Below, in pieces: positions 1-12,158 of a stretch of DNA of 64,000 nt (within the stretch, counting starts at the first letter, position 1; every line of letters begins with the position of its first letter). The translations under genes were made by a program, and so were the position numbers. A model generated the notes under the pieces. That model was not told the DNA's origin, did no database searches, and saw nothing but the letters and a program-made list of their open reading frames with translations. The stretch covers positions 16,265,161 to 16,329,160 of the forward strand of contig CM055071.1 of the NCBI GenBank assembly GCA_029204045.2, read 5' to 3'. The stretch is from Tillandsia leiboldiana (Eukaryota; Streptophyta; Magnoliopsida; Poales; Bromeliaceae).

Positions 1-1871
1 AACAGGCCAACATCGCATCCACTGCGAACAGCTGACTCAACAAGCCAAACAGGCCGAACATCTCAACCACTGACTCAATGAAGGGTCCGGGAACACCGAA
101 AGACTAGAACCTACAACCCAAATCAAACAAGAACAGGCTCTAGGCATAGCCTATCGTTGTTCTCGTCCCAAGACGAAGGCAGACCTTAGAACCCAGACCA
201 CTCGAATCATCTCGGGTGGTTAATTTATAAGAAAAAGGTGACATTTCTTACTGAAGCCATCTGATCTGTAAGAAATCCATATTTAATGATTTTTAGTTCT
301 TTTTAGGAAAACAGTTGAAACCAAGTTTTATATCCAAGCCTCGAAGGGCTAATGCCTTCGTCCAATCAAACAAGAACAGACTCCGGCGACCCTACGATGC
401 TTGGAAGAAACCATTTGGTTGACGAAAATCATATGTGTGTCCAAAAAGGTTCTGGGTTTAAGGTCCTGCTAACACTGATCCACCGCTGCCACTAGCACAG
501 CGGCGACAGATAAAACAAGAAAAATAAACATCTCGGGACCGCCGTCTACCCAAACGGCTCCCGCGACAGATGAACAACCAACTACATCTACCAGACTCCA
601 CTCTGCTCCCAAGCACGAGTGTAACATGCATCCCGCACTAAAAGATAACTCCTGACCACTCGGCCCACTACCCGGGCGAGGAAGAACACTATGTCCAGGA
701 AAGTAGAAGTGTGGATGTCTAAAGCAGAAATAACCCTAGCCCAAGTGAGGGTTTTCTACTAGTCTGGTTACACATGCAACATATGACGGGGTGCTAGGTC
801 AAGTTCCATTAACTATAATTTACAGATGGTAGAAAGCAAGGAGATGACAATACCATCAGATAATACAAGGAATAGCAATTCCTACATTCTAACATGCTGC
901 ACAAGCATTTCACTATCATGCATAGTCCTACTATAGCAGATTTAAAGCACAGTCCGTCAATCTTGGAGACAAGGCCACCCACCTGAAAATGCTAACTGTC
1001 CGGAGTCGCACAGCTGAGACAGTCCAGAAACAGATATCTCTACACACCCACCAATCCAACAATACAGGAACAGTGATCAATACCTCCTGGGTACAAAAAC
1101 ACAACCCAAAGTTACACTTAATTCCATAAAATCCAAGCATCACAAATCTGCTGGGAACAGTCCCCTTAATGCGAAATTTTCACCTATAAAACGAACTCCA
1201 AAAATTCCAATAAAAATACTGCTGCGATCCTCGCGTCGATACCTTCGAAACGGGTACCTGCACGCCCAATTCGGAGCCCCGTAGGCCAAGTTACAAATTC
1301 CACAGTACAGGTGCGCAAACACTCACAACCATACAACTGTAAACTCAAACACAGACAAGAGAGGAATAGTATACCTCCGGGAAGGTCTCGGAAAAATCCA
1401 ATAAAAATATGATGATAATCCTTGCGACGGGTAGATCCAAAAAGTGTATAGGCTCATCTCGATCCGACACTCGGTTGCGGAGATAAAATTCCGGCAAGGG
1501 GCCGCTGTCCAAAAACTCCACTAGAAAACAGCGGCTTAGAAATGCCTCGAAAACCGTTTCATAAACTCTGAATCCAGCAAGATGATCAACACGAAAATTG
1601 AAGACGTACCTCTCGTGATTCCAACGCCGTAGAAATCGTCCAAAAATACTGACGGAGTAGCTCTGTAGACCTCTCAGATCAAACTGCGACGATAACGGGC
1701 CTCCGATGAAAAATCGCCACACTGCGCTCCGATGCCGAAGTCGTCGATGCCGCGGCTTCCAAAAAATCCGGGCCTCCGCCAGATGATGCGCAGCACAAAG
1801 ATCTCCATCTTTTCTTAAGGGTGCGAGGGGAAGGGAGCTCGGGAAAGGGGGCAAAAGCCCCAGCCAACCGC

Positions 1872-1880
1872 CTATTTATA
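1872..1880 (-). promoter_or_regulatory. TATA box of the minus-strand LTR
   Basis: TATAAATAG on the minus strand, at the boundary between the GC-rich upstream part and a pyrimidine-rich leader. The related element 4 LTR has the same nonamer at 47688-47696 in the same context. Confidence 0.6.
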
Positions 1881-2062
1881 GGCCCAGCCCAAAAAATCCG
1901 ACTTTGGACTTTTGGGCCAAAGTTCCGGGCGCCCGGAACATTCGGGCCGCTACAGTGTTGGGCCCGGCCCAACACTGTGCGCGCCCGAAAGCCCGAGGGC
2001 CCGCCACGCGTCCCGCCGACGCCGCCTGCGCCCGGCGCACGCGCGCCCGCCAACTGCGCAGC

Positions 2063-2365
2063 GCCACGTGTCCCGACACGCGGGCGTGCGCAGCTGCACC
2101 CGACCAACCGCAGGGCGCCACGTGGCGCCCCCACGTCGCCCCCGACCGCGCCCACGCCGCGCCCACGTGCGCCCACGTGCGCGGCCGCGCCGCCCGCGGC
2201 CCGGTGCCGGGCACGCAACCCGAGGCAGCCCCTGCCGCTGCGTGGACCGCGTGCACCAGGACCCGCCAACCACCAGCCGCCACGTGTCGCCACTTGGTCC
2301 ACCGTGCACCCGCGACGATCCCGTGGACCGCGCCTGCTGCGCCCGCCAACTGGGAGCGGCCACGT
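2063..2365 (-). promoter_or_regulatory. G-box/ABRE-like site cluster in LTR U3
   Basis: Read on the minus strand, ACGTGGC occurs at 2063-2069, 2117-2123, 2279-2285 and 2359-2365, with further ACGTG cores between them (for example 2161-2180). It lies upstream of the TATA box at 1872. ACGTGGC and ACGTGTC are the core of plant ABA-responsive elements and G-boxes bound by bZIP factors. A role here is inferred from position and from the same layout in two related LTRs. Confidence 0.55.
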
Positions 2366-2768
2366 GGCCAGCCCCCGGGTGCACGCCTCCGCGGTGGACC
2401 GCGCGTCTCCGCCGCCGCCAGCCGCCGCGCTCCGCCGCCCGCCGCCAGCCGCCGGCGCCCCTCCGGCGGCCGGAACAGTACCAAATCACCCCGAAATCCG
2501 TGCCGGGTCATCCGGGCTCCGAAAAATACAAGTAAATAGTCCATCTTGACCGTTTTCGCGCGCTGAATCTAAATCCGAAGTCCGATTTGCCAAATTCCAC
2601 TTCTAAAATTTCTCAAAAATTCCCGGGAAAGCAAACTTGATCAATTTTTTATGCCGAGTCCAAATCTTGGGTCCAATATGTGCGCAAACACCTCTAGCAC
2701 CCAACACGGGTCTCCAGAAGCCGCAGATCCAACAGTAATCCAAACGTGGGAATTTCCGGGTCCTCACA

Positions 2769-3854
2769 ACATGATTGTGATTGTGGGTAACACGGCGACC
2801 GCGGATATTAGGCGGTTGACCGGATGGTTACTTATGCATCAGATTGGGGATCGGGTTTCCCTTTAGTGGATGGGTTTTCCCACTTTGATCAGAGTCGTGA
2901 TCCAATCCTGCTATAGTGAGATAGAGTTCCCCTCTAAAGCGTTGGGGAGTTCCCCTCTAGAGCGTGGGAGTCAGACAGTGATTGAGTTTGTTATCACACC
3001 GGCGCGGCTTTATATGCCCGGTGATGCTTTCCTCGTGTGGGTCGCTCCTCTCGAGTTCCCCTCCGGAGTGTCGGGGTCAGATAGAGTTCCCCTCTAGAGC
3101 GTTGGGGAGTTCCCCTCTAGAGCGTGGCGGTTAGACAGTGATTGAGTTTTGCTATCACATCGGTGTGGCTATATTTGCCCGATGATGAGGGCGACAGCAG
3201 GTAGTACCAGTTTTTACTGGTGGATAGATTGGGTTACCGGGACGGTTTGGTTACTGATGCATTTAGAGGCATAGTAGTGGTAGTTTCCTTTTTCAGTAGT
3301 TTTGTTGTTTACCACTCTTCTTCTCCCTTTTGCCTCTGGTAGACCTAGTGGGTGCATCGGAGTTTGAGGCTTTACCCACTAGGGGAGGCTACTCGTTTAT
3401 TAGTAGTTCTCACCCCCATTTTCCTTTCCTCTTTGTCTTCTCCTTTGTTTTGCAGTGTCTTCTGCTGGTGCTGCTGGGTTTTCAGCGGTAGGTCGAGGTG
3501 AGAGGACGGCTGTGTAGATAGATCTCGAGGCAGGATGAGCGAGTTAGCTGGACTATTGGTGTACCATTTTTCCTTAGATGGTTGTACTTTACTTTTGGGT
3601 CTGGCTTTAGCCAGCTGGTTGTATTTTTTATTTGGTGAGCTGGGAGAGACAGATGTATTATTTTTACAAATGTACTATATTTTATTTCCAGCTTCAGTCT
3701 GAGATGTATTAGTTTTTAGTTCAGCTCTGTTTATGCTCTTTTTATTATCTCTTATATCTGACCAGGTACTAGCGCTTCGTGTACGCGGAAAATACCGTGT
3801 GCACGGCGGATCTGTAGACGCGCCCGGGTTCTGGTTTACACCCGGGGCGTGACA
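2769..3854 (+). mobile_element. 3' part of a gypsy LTR, plus strand
   Basis: The first 130 bases match 49000-49130 of the element 4 LTR (an ACCGCGGATATT segment, then a TTTCCCAC segment). The middle holds a diverged duplication built from TTCCCCTCTAGAGCG (2925-2965 and 3080-3125). The end, CCCGGGGCGTGACA at 3841-3854, is the standard 3' terminus of these LTRs, preceded by a TTTTGCAG splice-acceptor-like site near 3450. Its 5' part is cut off by the minus-strand LTR. It sits inside another LTR that resumes at 3855; flanking duplications cannot be checked because the left boundary is lost. Confidence 0.65.
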
Positions 3855-5051
3855 GGCAGGCTTTGAGTCCTTGAGACTCCTTCTTCTCTTCGGTGGTATG
3901 CGTTGGCCAGCATACACGATACGGCAGGCACAGCAGGCAGTACCAGTTCTTACGGGTCCATTGATTGTGTTTATTACAAGCAGGTACTTTATTGTTGCAC
4001 TCGTGTCAGGGGGCTGAGTGGAGTCTAGTAGCTGTGTTAGATCAGTGCTAGTATTGTTGGGAACCATTTGGGGTTAACGGTGGTCCCGTGGTCGTTGTGA
4101 GTTTTCGACCGTTGTGCGAGAGTTGAGCATCTTGAGTCTATCCGTTCTGAGTGAGAGCGTGGATTTCGACTATAGCCTGCATGAGCCACTATTCGGTAGC
4201 GAGTTAGTCCGTATGGACACCCTACGTAATTCCTGCCCGGCTGTGGGAGGCGGTTGTAGGTGGGCGCAGGCTTGATTGGACCAGATGTGGCAGTCAGCTC
4301 GATTGGATCGATTGTGCACTTCATGTGCTAGTGGTTGCATACCTTTCTTTGGTTCTCCCCTTTTGAGCATTTAGATAGAGGCATGGTAGCTGTTGAGTAC
4401 CTCCAGCTTTTTTATTCAGTTTTTACTGCATGGTTATTTTATGCCTCTAGTGGACTTAGTGGGCAGATCGTCGGGCTTGGCGGTGGTAGCCACTGAGAAC
4501 TCCCCTTTTGGTGTAGTTCTCACACCCATTGGGGGTTTTCCCCCTCATTTTTCTTTCTCTCCTTTGTTGTGCAGAGTCTTAGCGGATGTTGCTGATTCTG
4601 CGGTTGCTGTGCGAGGCGAGGGAGTCGCGAGCTAGATCCCTACCCGTCTGTGGAGAGTAACGGTACCCCTACATTGGAGATCCTGAGTATAGTTAGTAGA
4701 TTATTTATTTATTTTTTCGCTTTGAGAGATCATTGTATTGTGAGGATCTAACTTGTACTGAGAGCCTGTACACTGATGTATTATTTCATGTTACCTCCCT
4801 TCTGAGTTCTGGTTTATTATATTTGAGGATATTGTTTGATTATCATTTATGGGAGATGGATATTGTATCATTATTTCCAGTTGTACAGATGTTTGGTTTT
4901 AGTTCTACAGCACTTTTATTTTATAGCTCTGATATCTGTTTAGTTGTAGTTCCTTTTCTTGCAGGTAGGACGCTTCGCCTATGCGGCGTTTTGTATAGGC
5001 GGCGGATCTGTTAGCGAGCCCGGGTCGCAGTTTTGACCCCGGGGCATGACA
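3855..5051 (+). mobile_element. 3' part of an element-4-type gypsy LTR
   Basis: This aligns by eye with 49395-50498 of the element 4 LTR: the CACTCGTG and GATCAGTGCTAGTATTGTTG segments, the TTTGAGAGA block, a TTGTGCAG acceptor-like site near 4575, and the end CCCCGGGGCATGACA at 5051. A dyad sits just before the end (CGCCTAT at about 4976, ATAGGCG about 15 bases later). It abuts the copia fragment at 5052, so this LTR end marks an insertion into that copia element. The upstream half is outside the window or displaced by the two insertions to its left. Confidence 0.7.
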
Positions 5052-6279
5052 CATTCGAATCCAGGCACATAATAAACATCAGATATTATAATATGATCAC
5101 CATTACGTTCACGAATTAGAATGTCTCCTTTTCCTTGAACAGCAATTTTTCTTTCATCTCCCAGTTTCGCCATTGTATTTACTTTATCATCTAAATTTAT
5201 AAACTTCTATTTTTTACCGCACATGTGGTTACTACAGCCTGAATCTAAATACCATATATTATTTTTTGATGTTTCAACCACATTGCAAACGAGAAGCATA
5301 GACGCATTATTTTCATCATTGGATTCAAAATTCTCATCCTTATTTTCAACAAAATTTGCATTAATACTTTTTTGTTCATTGGCCTGTTTTCTTCTGCAAT
5401 CAGATTGATAATGCCCATTTTTATTGTAATAATAACATTGAATCCGAGATTTGTCATACCTTTGTTGATTATGGTAATTACCTCTTCCTCTTGCTCTTCT
5501 ATTTGAATTTAAATCATTTGTATCACCAACGACTGCTTCATTGGCCTCGGCCTCTGCCGCGGCCACGATTGCGTCCGCCACCACGGCCGCGTCCTCTGCC
5601 GCCTCTATTTCCTCCCTGAGTTCTGTCACTGATTGTCAGTTGAGTTTTGAGAGCTTGTTCAACTGTGCGCTGCGCTCTCAATTTCACAAGCTGTTCGTAA
5701 ACTTGGAATGATCCTAACAAATCTTCTACCGTTAAATTGTCTATGTCTTTGGCCGTCTCAATTGAAGAAACAACATGATCATATTTGCCAGTAACTGATC
5801 TCATAATTTTTTCAACAATTAATTTGTCGGGCCAATTTTCTCCATTCATCCGTATTTGATTTGATATGGATATTACCCGACTAAAATATTCATCGATTGA
5901 TTCACTTTCGTTCATTTGTAAAGATTCAAATTCTCCTTTAAAAGTTTGGAGTCGTACCTTTTTAGCACCTCTGTAACTCCTCTCGAGCATATCTCAGGCC
6001 TCTTTTGTTGTCTTTGCATTCGATAGTCTCTCAAAAATAACTTCATCCACCGCCTGATATAGAAAGAATAATGCCTTTCGCCTCTCTGTCTTTCTTTCGG
6101 CAATCTTTAAGCGCTTCTTTCCTTGCAACAATGAACGTTTCAAACTCACTGTCGGTGATATCTTTGAAACCATCCTTCACAATATCCCATAACTCCTGGG
6201 ATGAGAATAAACATTGTATCTGGATACTCCAGTAATTGAAGTTTTTTTCTATAAACTTCGAAAATTGTGGTTGAATCAT
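5052..6279 (-). pseudogene. Truncated copia gag-protease, frameshifted
   Basis: Minus-strand copia gag starting at the ATG at 6279. The N-terminus shows the copia gag pattern (NYWSIQIQ, then SQELWDIVKDGF). It is followed in another frame by GAKKVRLQTFKGEFESLQM and a Gly/Arg-rich tract near 5540-5600, then in a third frame by a zinc knuckle whose second Cys is Tyr (CYYYNKNGHYQSDC). The protease motif LDSGCSNHM follows near 5215-5240, and a downstream protease segment ends DVYYVPGFEC. The reading is broken by at least two frameshifts (near 6040 and 5600) and a stop after the protease motif. Everything downstream (integrase, RT, RNase H) is lost where the gypsy LTR joins at 5051. It is a dead fragment; I do not assign the copia lineage. 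Confidence 0.8.
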
Positions 6280-6439
6280 CCCGTTAGGTCATGATCAACT
6301 ATCAATATTGATGTCAATGGAAAGCGCGATGCTAACTATCAATATCGATGTCAATGGAAAGCGCGATGCCAATACGTTCTACGTCTTCGATCACGAAGAT
6401 GAAGATCTTCTTCTTTGTCGCTAAGCTTCTTCAACTTAG

Positions 6440-6451
6440 ATCTGATACCAC
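6440..6451 (-). other. Primer binding site of the truncated copia element
   Basis: On the minus strand TGGTATCAGATC follows directly after the LTR end TTTCAACA, matching the 3' end of plant initiator Met tRNA. It fixes this element's orientation and the end of its 5' LTR. Confidence 0.7.
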
Positions 6452-6452
6452 T

Positions 6453-6703
6453 TGTTGAAAGAGAGGAGTATATATTTTAAAGAGGTATTATGGCTAACTA
6501 AAAACTTTATTAATTGCCCTTGCCCTAAATACAACGATGGATAATATTCCATGCATTTACCGTAGGTATATATAGCTTTTAACATAAAATAAGAAAATTC
6601 TAATAATAACCACTTAACAAGATTTTAACTTATCTTTAATGACTAACCAACTGATATAAAGATAAATTTAAACTTATCAAAAATATTGGATTACTTACCA
6701 ACA
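6453..6703 (-). mobile_element. 251-bp copia 5' LTR
   Basis: The segment is bounded by TGTTG at 6453 and CAACA at 6703 (a 5-bp terminal inverted repeat) and adjoins the primer site on the element's internal side. It is AT-rich with TATATA around 6570. The flank outside is AATTA (6704-6708); the other end of the element is gone, so the target duplication cannot be confirmed. Confidence 0.75.
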
Positions 6704-8372
6704 AATTAGGGATAGAGTTTAATTATTCCGTGTTGTGATATAAAAGTAATTGCAGCCTTAAAAGGAAACCCATTTAATAAAGAGGAAAAGCAAGGTCCTT
6801 TGTCTTGATTCATCCCTGCAATAAAAGAATAGAATTGACATTACACCCATTTCTATACTATCGTGAAGTGGTCCAAAATTATAAAATGATAGGTGACTCA
6901 GATGAAAATTAAATTGTATAGAAATTAATAAGTTGACAGATAACAGTGGCCAAAATAAGTACAGAATGATCACATAAATTTTAATAAATGATATTTATTT
7001 TTATAGCTATATATAATAGGAAGTAAATGTTTTTAATTTAACTTTTTTATATTTCTATACAGAAAGAATTCTAATTTTAATATGTTCAGACAAAAAACTG
7101 ACAAAATATGGCAAACTGTTCAAGTAATTAAAATTTTGTTTGGGACGTTAACAACAATTCTAAAAATTTTCAGCCTACGCGATATAGCCATAAAGTATGA
7201 GATTGAAGTCAATATATAATTTCTATATATGAAAAGAGATAAGTACAGGATAACCTGTGATCTTTCTCCTAAATTAATTCTAGATTTTTAATAAGAACAT
7301 ATTGAAGTTCATCTGGTTCTGAGACTGGGTATTATGTTATTCCTAGCAATATATGTCCAAATGTATGCTGTGAGAGAGATCTCATTATTTAATTTCATTT
7401 TCCTTACAATCCATGGACAATTGATAACAGTTTTGATTGCCCTAATTAATTTATAGCAAAGATGTGGTGTTTCAACTGAAATTTTTTTCTATTTTGAGAT
7501 ATTCCTCAAATTAAACTCCAAAGTCAAAAAACTAAAGCGAATTCTCTATGATCCCATTATAGAAGATCCCGTTAGAAATATGCATGGTACCAGTTTTGTC
7601 ATTTATTTGTTGGGGGTACTTCATCCATCATAGTTGTTGAATTAAAGAATTAGTTGGTCCATCTAAGTCGTTGAAATAATTAGTTGGTCTCGTACAATGA
7701 GAACCATTTTAACGAATTATGAGCTACCAAACCAATTTTACAGCTATCCGTTGCAACAAGCTCATGTATATAATTAAGCTACCAATAATAAATTACTATT
7801 TTTATGTGAGTATAGAGCTATTTAGAACAGTTAGTTCAATTATAGGTTTTTTTTTCCTTATTTTTAAAATTTTTCTGTATGCTCTCGGCCCTTAAGATCG
7901 AAGACCCTCCAAGAACATCTGAAAAGTTGGGAGAATTATTATCTCAAATAAATATAAATGTATAAAACAATATTTAAATTTTGATGTAAAACTTTTAAAA
8001 ATTAAATGGCCAGATTGCAATGTATTATATTTAGTGCAGTAAATTACATAAATGACTAAATAATTGAATAAGCAATCAATTTTATAGCTATCATATGACA
8101 ATTAAACGATATTCTAAAAAACTCTCGTTTTTCTCCATAACAACCTAACTAGAATTTTAGGCCTATGCGGTATAGTGATAAATTGTGACACCGAAGTTGA
8201 TATAATTTACTAAAAACTTTGATTTACCTTATGTTTTCATCCGCTCTTACTTTGCCATCCCATATGTTTGAAAAAAATTGCTTATTATTCTATAATTTTA
8301 TTCTATTTTATCGCAAGCACATGCATTTAAATAAGATAATAACATATATATTATATGAGTCAGACTACTATA

Positions 8373-8558
8373 CTATTGATAGCATCAAGTATTTGGTGCT
8401 ATCAAATTTTTTATCCTTAAATCAACACCTTTGATCATTTTCATCCGTTAGATTTTATTATTTTTCCAACCACCCATTAAACCCAATAGGCCCACTATCA
8501 TCTCAACCATATATTTTTCAATCCAATTAATAGCACCAATGACTTAGTGCTATTAATA
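8373..8558. mobile_element. Candidate MITE with self-complementary inverted ends
   Basis: The left end (8373-8407) and the reverse complement of the right end (8525-8558) align over about 34 bases with some mismatches. Each end can also fold on itself: GATAGCA pairs with TGCTATC on the left, AATAGCA with TGCTATT on the right. The 186-bp size and lack of coding sequence fit a MITE. No clear target duplication was found, so the superfamily is unassigned. Confidence 0.5.
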
Positions 8559-8872
8559 ACATCCCAGCCTAGTTCTATATTATATTTATAGACTACATCA
8601 AAAAATTGGCAAGAGATCATGAAGCACACACCTCAAAGGTCTCTCAACACAATAGCATAGCAAAAATCGGATCTTATGAATAGAAATTTAATGAGATCAA
8701 TCAAAAGAACAAATACAAAAACAGAAAGTAAAAAATATGACAAAATAAATAAGAAATTAATATAGTTCGGCCAATAATGCATCCACCTAGGTTCTCGGAC
8801 AATACCTCCTTAATAGGTTCTTCAATTAAACCACAGCACAAAGAGTATTAGGAGTAAATAAGTTGGATACAA

Positions 8873-8875
<3 letters not shown>

Positions 8876-8920
<45 letters not shown>
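8876..8920. repeat. (CT)n microsatellite
   Basis: An uninterrupted CT dinucleotide run of about 21 units lies in the AT-rich region. Confidence 0.95.
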
Positions 8921-8921
<1 letters not shown>

Positions 8922-10782
8922 AGCTCTCCCACGTTTCTGTCTCAATAAGAATTTTTCCAATGAAGCTAAGCTGCTCAGCCCTAAAACAAAAACTACAAGG
9001 TTTTAAACAACCCCAAAACTCTAAAATAAAAGATAAATAATCACCATCATCCAGTCAAGCCTTCCCATTTATTTCTAGCTATTGATCTACTCTTAAAAAC
9101 CATCCATAAGATGTTCATGATCCAATCATAATCTTAAATCACAAGATTAGATTGAATCGGAGTCGAATTCAACTTGACTTAATTGTTCACCAAGACCCCT
9201 GGTCCTGATCGTAGAATCGACTCAAAACGAGGCTTCATCTTGAATACCGCAATAATAATCATATGCTATATTTTATAAATCACAAAATAGAATAATTAGC
9301 TATTAATTTAGTATAGATAAAGAACACATTAACTAATTATTCCGTAAAGATTTCTCTTGATAATTTATATGTCTTGTATTCTTATTTTCAATAATTTGCT
9401 AGTGCGCAAACTCGTTAGCCACTGATTTTTTTGTTGTTAGAAGCAGACAGTCGAAAAACAAGAGAGTTTTAAGTTCCATTAGCTCACTTTTACCTCTCAT
9501 TTTACCAAATGCTGATTAATTTCTGCATAATCATGAGTGAAAAATTGGATGTTATATCCAATAACTTAAGTACCAAAACATGCGCGGATGCTTATGGCTT
9601 TCTTCGCATGTTCTCTCTTAAAATCCAAGAAATAAACAAGCTCAAATTACCTCGCACGCGCCCCACCAGGACTATACTACGATAATTATGACAACAGTAC
9701 TCTTATTAATTGTACCCGTCGCGCACCCACCAAACCCCCTCCCGCCCTTTCCACTACGTAGCCAATTGGCTTCCAATGAAATAAAGAAGCCCAACCCCCA
9801 ACAAATGCAATCCCTGTAATTCATTAACTCGCCCCCATAATTATTGTCGTTGTCCGTGGAGCATAAAGTCTGGCGTAACGCCCTGCTAATTCCGCTCAAT
9901 CGGGAGTAGTTGTTCCTTTCCGATCAGACACGGCAGACGTTCCAGGGCGAGATTTTCTCTAACGTAGTTATTTCATATGAAATTCATTTTAAATTATTTG
10001 TATTTTATCAGATTAGATAGGAAACAGTTTAATCACAGACTGTGATAATTTTATAATAAAAAAATATTTTTATTTTTTTTATTTTTATATAATATAAAAA
10101 TATAAATTCTTTTATTTTTATATAATATATAATTATTTGATTAAATATGGTGTAGGATGCTGACTTTTTCCAAACAATCAGCAAAAAAAATTCAAATCCC
10201 TTTCTCCACAGAAAAGTCAATTATATAATAATTACACCACATTATTTAAATTCTAGCTAACTATCATTTTTTTTTTCAAAAAAAAATATATTAAAAATAT
10301 TTTTTTAAAATTTATAATAAGATGGATAAATTTTAGAAACCAAATAGAATTGGTCGGAGACAACACTTCATCAACATAACTACATTTTCTATGGCCAGTG
10401 TAGGTGCGTATGTAATATCATAACTTTTTGTGTAACGTTTTACCCTCTGACTAATAAATTACATGTTGGGAAAAACCGAATTATCGAGTTCTCTTAAGTT
10501 GACTATCACACGGTGCGGGTATTTTTCGGTGATAGAGCTCGAAAAACGATGAACGGCGGTACAATTGGATCTAAAATCCAACTTACCGGAGAGAAAGAAA
10601 CGAGTTATTCCCGAAAAGAAAAGAGAAAACCCTAACCGGAGAGAAAAGAAAGAAAAGAGAAGAGAAAACCCTAACCGGAGGAAAAAGAAGGAAAGAAGAA
10701 GAAAGCGGAGGAGTCCGGTTGCTTCCGATCAACGTGCCGGAGCCAGAAGTGTGAACGGATCAACTTCTTCGACGAGATCGTG

Positions 10783-11583
10783 GTAAGCAAGTTTCCTTTT
10801 TCAGTATTTGTTAGAGTTTCGTCTCTTTTGCCGTTTAGCCGCAGCCGCCGTGAAGCCCTAGGGCATCGCCGTCGTCGCCGCCGCGGAAAAACCCTAGGGC
10901 ATCGCCGCCGCTGCCGCCGCCGCCGCACCGCGCGCGGCACGCGCGTGCCGTGCGGGGCTAGTGCCGGCGCGAACGCGCCGCATGCGCCGCGCGGGGCTGG
11001 AGCCCACGCGGCCGCACCGCTTGCGCCACGCGGGGCTGGTGTCCGCGCGGCCGTCGCATGCGCCGCGCGGGGCTGGTGTCCACGCGGCCGTCGCATGCGC
11101 CGCGCGGGGCTGGTGCCCGCGCGGCCGAACCGCATGCGCCGCGCGGGGCTGGTGCCCGCGCGGCCGTCGCATGCGCCGCACGGGGCTGGAGCCCGCGCGG
11201 CCGAACAACTTGCGCCGCGCGGGGCTGGTGCCCCCACGGCCGTCGCATGCGCCGCACGGGGCTGGAGCCCGCGCGGCCGTCGCATGCGCCGCGTGGGGCT
11301 GGAGCCCGCGCGGCCGCACCGCATGCGCCGCGGGGGGCTGGTGCCCGCGCGGCCGTCGCATGAGCCGCATGGGGCTAGTGCCCGCGCGGCAGCACCGCAT
11401 GCGCCGCGCGGGGCTGGTGCCCGCGCGGCTGCACCGCACGCAGTGCCCGTGCCGCGCGGGGGGCCACTTCGTCGCCGCCGCCACCGCGAGTCGTTAGTCC
11501 TTTTTGTTTGCGCTTTTGGAGTCGTGTTTCCTTATGAGAGTTGTATCTTACCTGTTATGCTCTATTGGGGGACTTTCTTTTAG
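10783..11583 (+). other. Predicted LTR leader intron 1 containing the GC-rich array
   Basis: Donor G|GTAAGC at 10783, acceptor TTCTTTTAG at 11583 (801 nt). The interval contains the whole tandem array. An equivalent donor and acceptor pair brackets the GC-rich array of the unrelated-looking element 2 LTR (13330-14125). Inferred from splice consensus and position only. Confidence 0.45.
10920..11480. repeat. GC-rich tandem array, about 37-39 bp unit
   Basis: The array repeats GCATGCGCCGCGCGGGGCTG followed by GTGCCCGCGCGGCC, at least a dozen imperfect copies with point changes. It creates long open frames on both strands (Ala/Arg/Gly-rich), which are not genes. The same array recurs in the 3' LTR at about 58470-59020 with different unit changes. 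Confidence 0.9.
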
Positions 11584-11642
11584 GTTCGGGTGTCGTCCAA
11601 AGGTACGGGTCGATTGCGGAGTTCCGGTCGACGCGATTTGAG

Positions 11643-12158
11643 GTGGGTACCTTTTTGGTACTTTTGGTGTATAGTCGCTCCCGTGTATTTCGTGAGATTA
11701 AAGTAGATATTCTGGTAAACTGTCTAACCCCATTGCATGAGAACCCCGTTTTATTTCTAACTAAGGCGGCTGAGGTCGCGGTGCTGTATTATATGCTCAT
11801 ATTTGCTTACACGCACACTGCCGGTCTGGCCACCGCACAGGGTGTATTTTTCCGGAAAGATGATACGATTACTCGTGTACCCCACGACTAGGGATGATGG
11901 GGACCCCTCACGGTGAGGCAACTGCTTCTTGGGCAGTAGAGGGATTGGAGGCACCAAGGAATGAGCGCAGTATCTGGGGTAGGTGCCCAGCATGTTTTCA
12001 ATCTGGGGTAGGTGCCCAGCGTGTTTGTGACACGGGATTTAGCGATTCATGAGGGGGAAGTGGAATGCTCTGGTGTATCGGTTTGCCCATTACAGTTTTA
12101 TAGCATTTACTTGTTTATCATCTGCTTTATCAGTCACTGACTACCCACACTATGACAG
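11643..12158 (+). other. Predicted LTR leader intron 2
   Basis: Donor GAG|GTGGGTAC at 11643 and acceptor TATGACAG at 12158 (516 nt), with a branch-point-like CTGAC 18-20 nt before the acceptor. The same donor core (GTGGGTAC) and acceptor block (CACTGACT.CCCAC...ACAG) occur at matching places in elements 2 and 3, although the sequence between has diverged. Confidence 0.5.

Larger units (their letters stand above)
1..2768 (-). mobile_element. Partial long LTR of a Tekay-like gypsy element, minus strand
   Basis: Read on the minus strand, this begins at about 2768 with TGTGAGGACC, the start of the element 4 LTR (46751). It then follows the same order of landmarks: a segment around AATTTGGC and CAGCGCGCGAAAACGG, a very GC-rich stretch with many ACGTGG sites, a TATA box, and a leader that ends in sequence related to the later part of that LTR. 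The LTR runs off the left edge, so its 3' end and any internal region are not visible. It interrupts plus-strand LTR sequence at 2769. Long open frames across 1679-2549 on both strands are by-products of GC-rich sequence. Whether this is a 5', 3' or solo LTR cannot be told. Confidence 0.75.
6704..10410. other. AT-rich intergenic stretch without recognisable genes
   Basis: No ORF of convincing length or similarity is visible on either strand. Contents I can name: a diverged duplicate of about 60 bp (7163-7222 resembles 8148-8210, both with a GATATAG/GGTATAG core), a MITE-like inverted repeat (8373-8558), a possible eroded retroelement remnant around 8600-9250 (it has a TATAGTTCGGCCAA motif often seen in plant retroelements), a (CT)n tract, and very AT-rich sequence with a short direct repeat at 10066-10130. 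This is the only part of the window that does not look like LTR retrotransposon sequence. Confidence 0.6.

Noticed and set aside
1821..2549. Overlapping 200-240-codon open frames on both strands, Pro/Ala/Arg-rich
   Set aside because: They lie in the GC-rich promoter part of a minus-strand LTR, occur in several frames at once and have no domain-like composition.
9672..9899. 75-codon minus-strand frame in the AT-rich region
   Set aside because: Short, no recognisable similarity, no promoter or splice context seen.
10920..11480. CRISPR-like array of repeats
   Set aside because: Tandem, GC-rich and spacerless units within a plant LTR; no cas genes and not a prokaryotic sequence.
10671..11583. 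Long open frames (up to 267 codons) on both strands
   Set aside because: Produced by the GC-rich tandem array in the element 1 LTR, where stop codons are rare. The same happens at 58318-59166.
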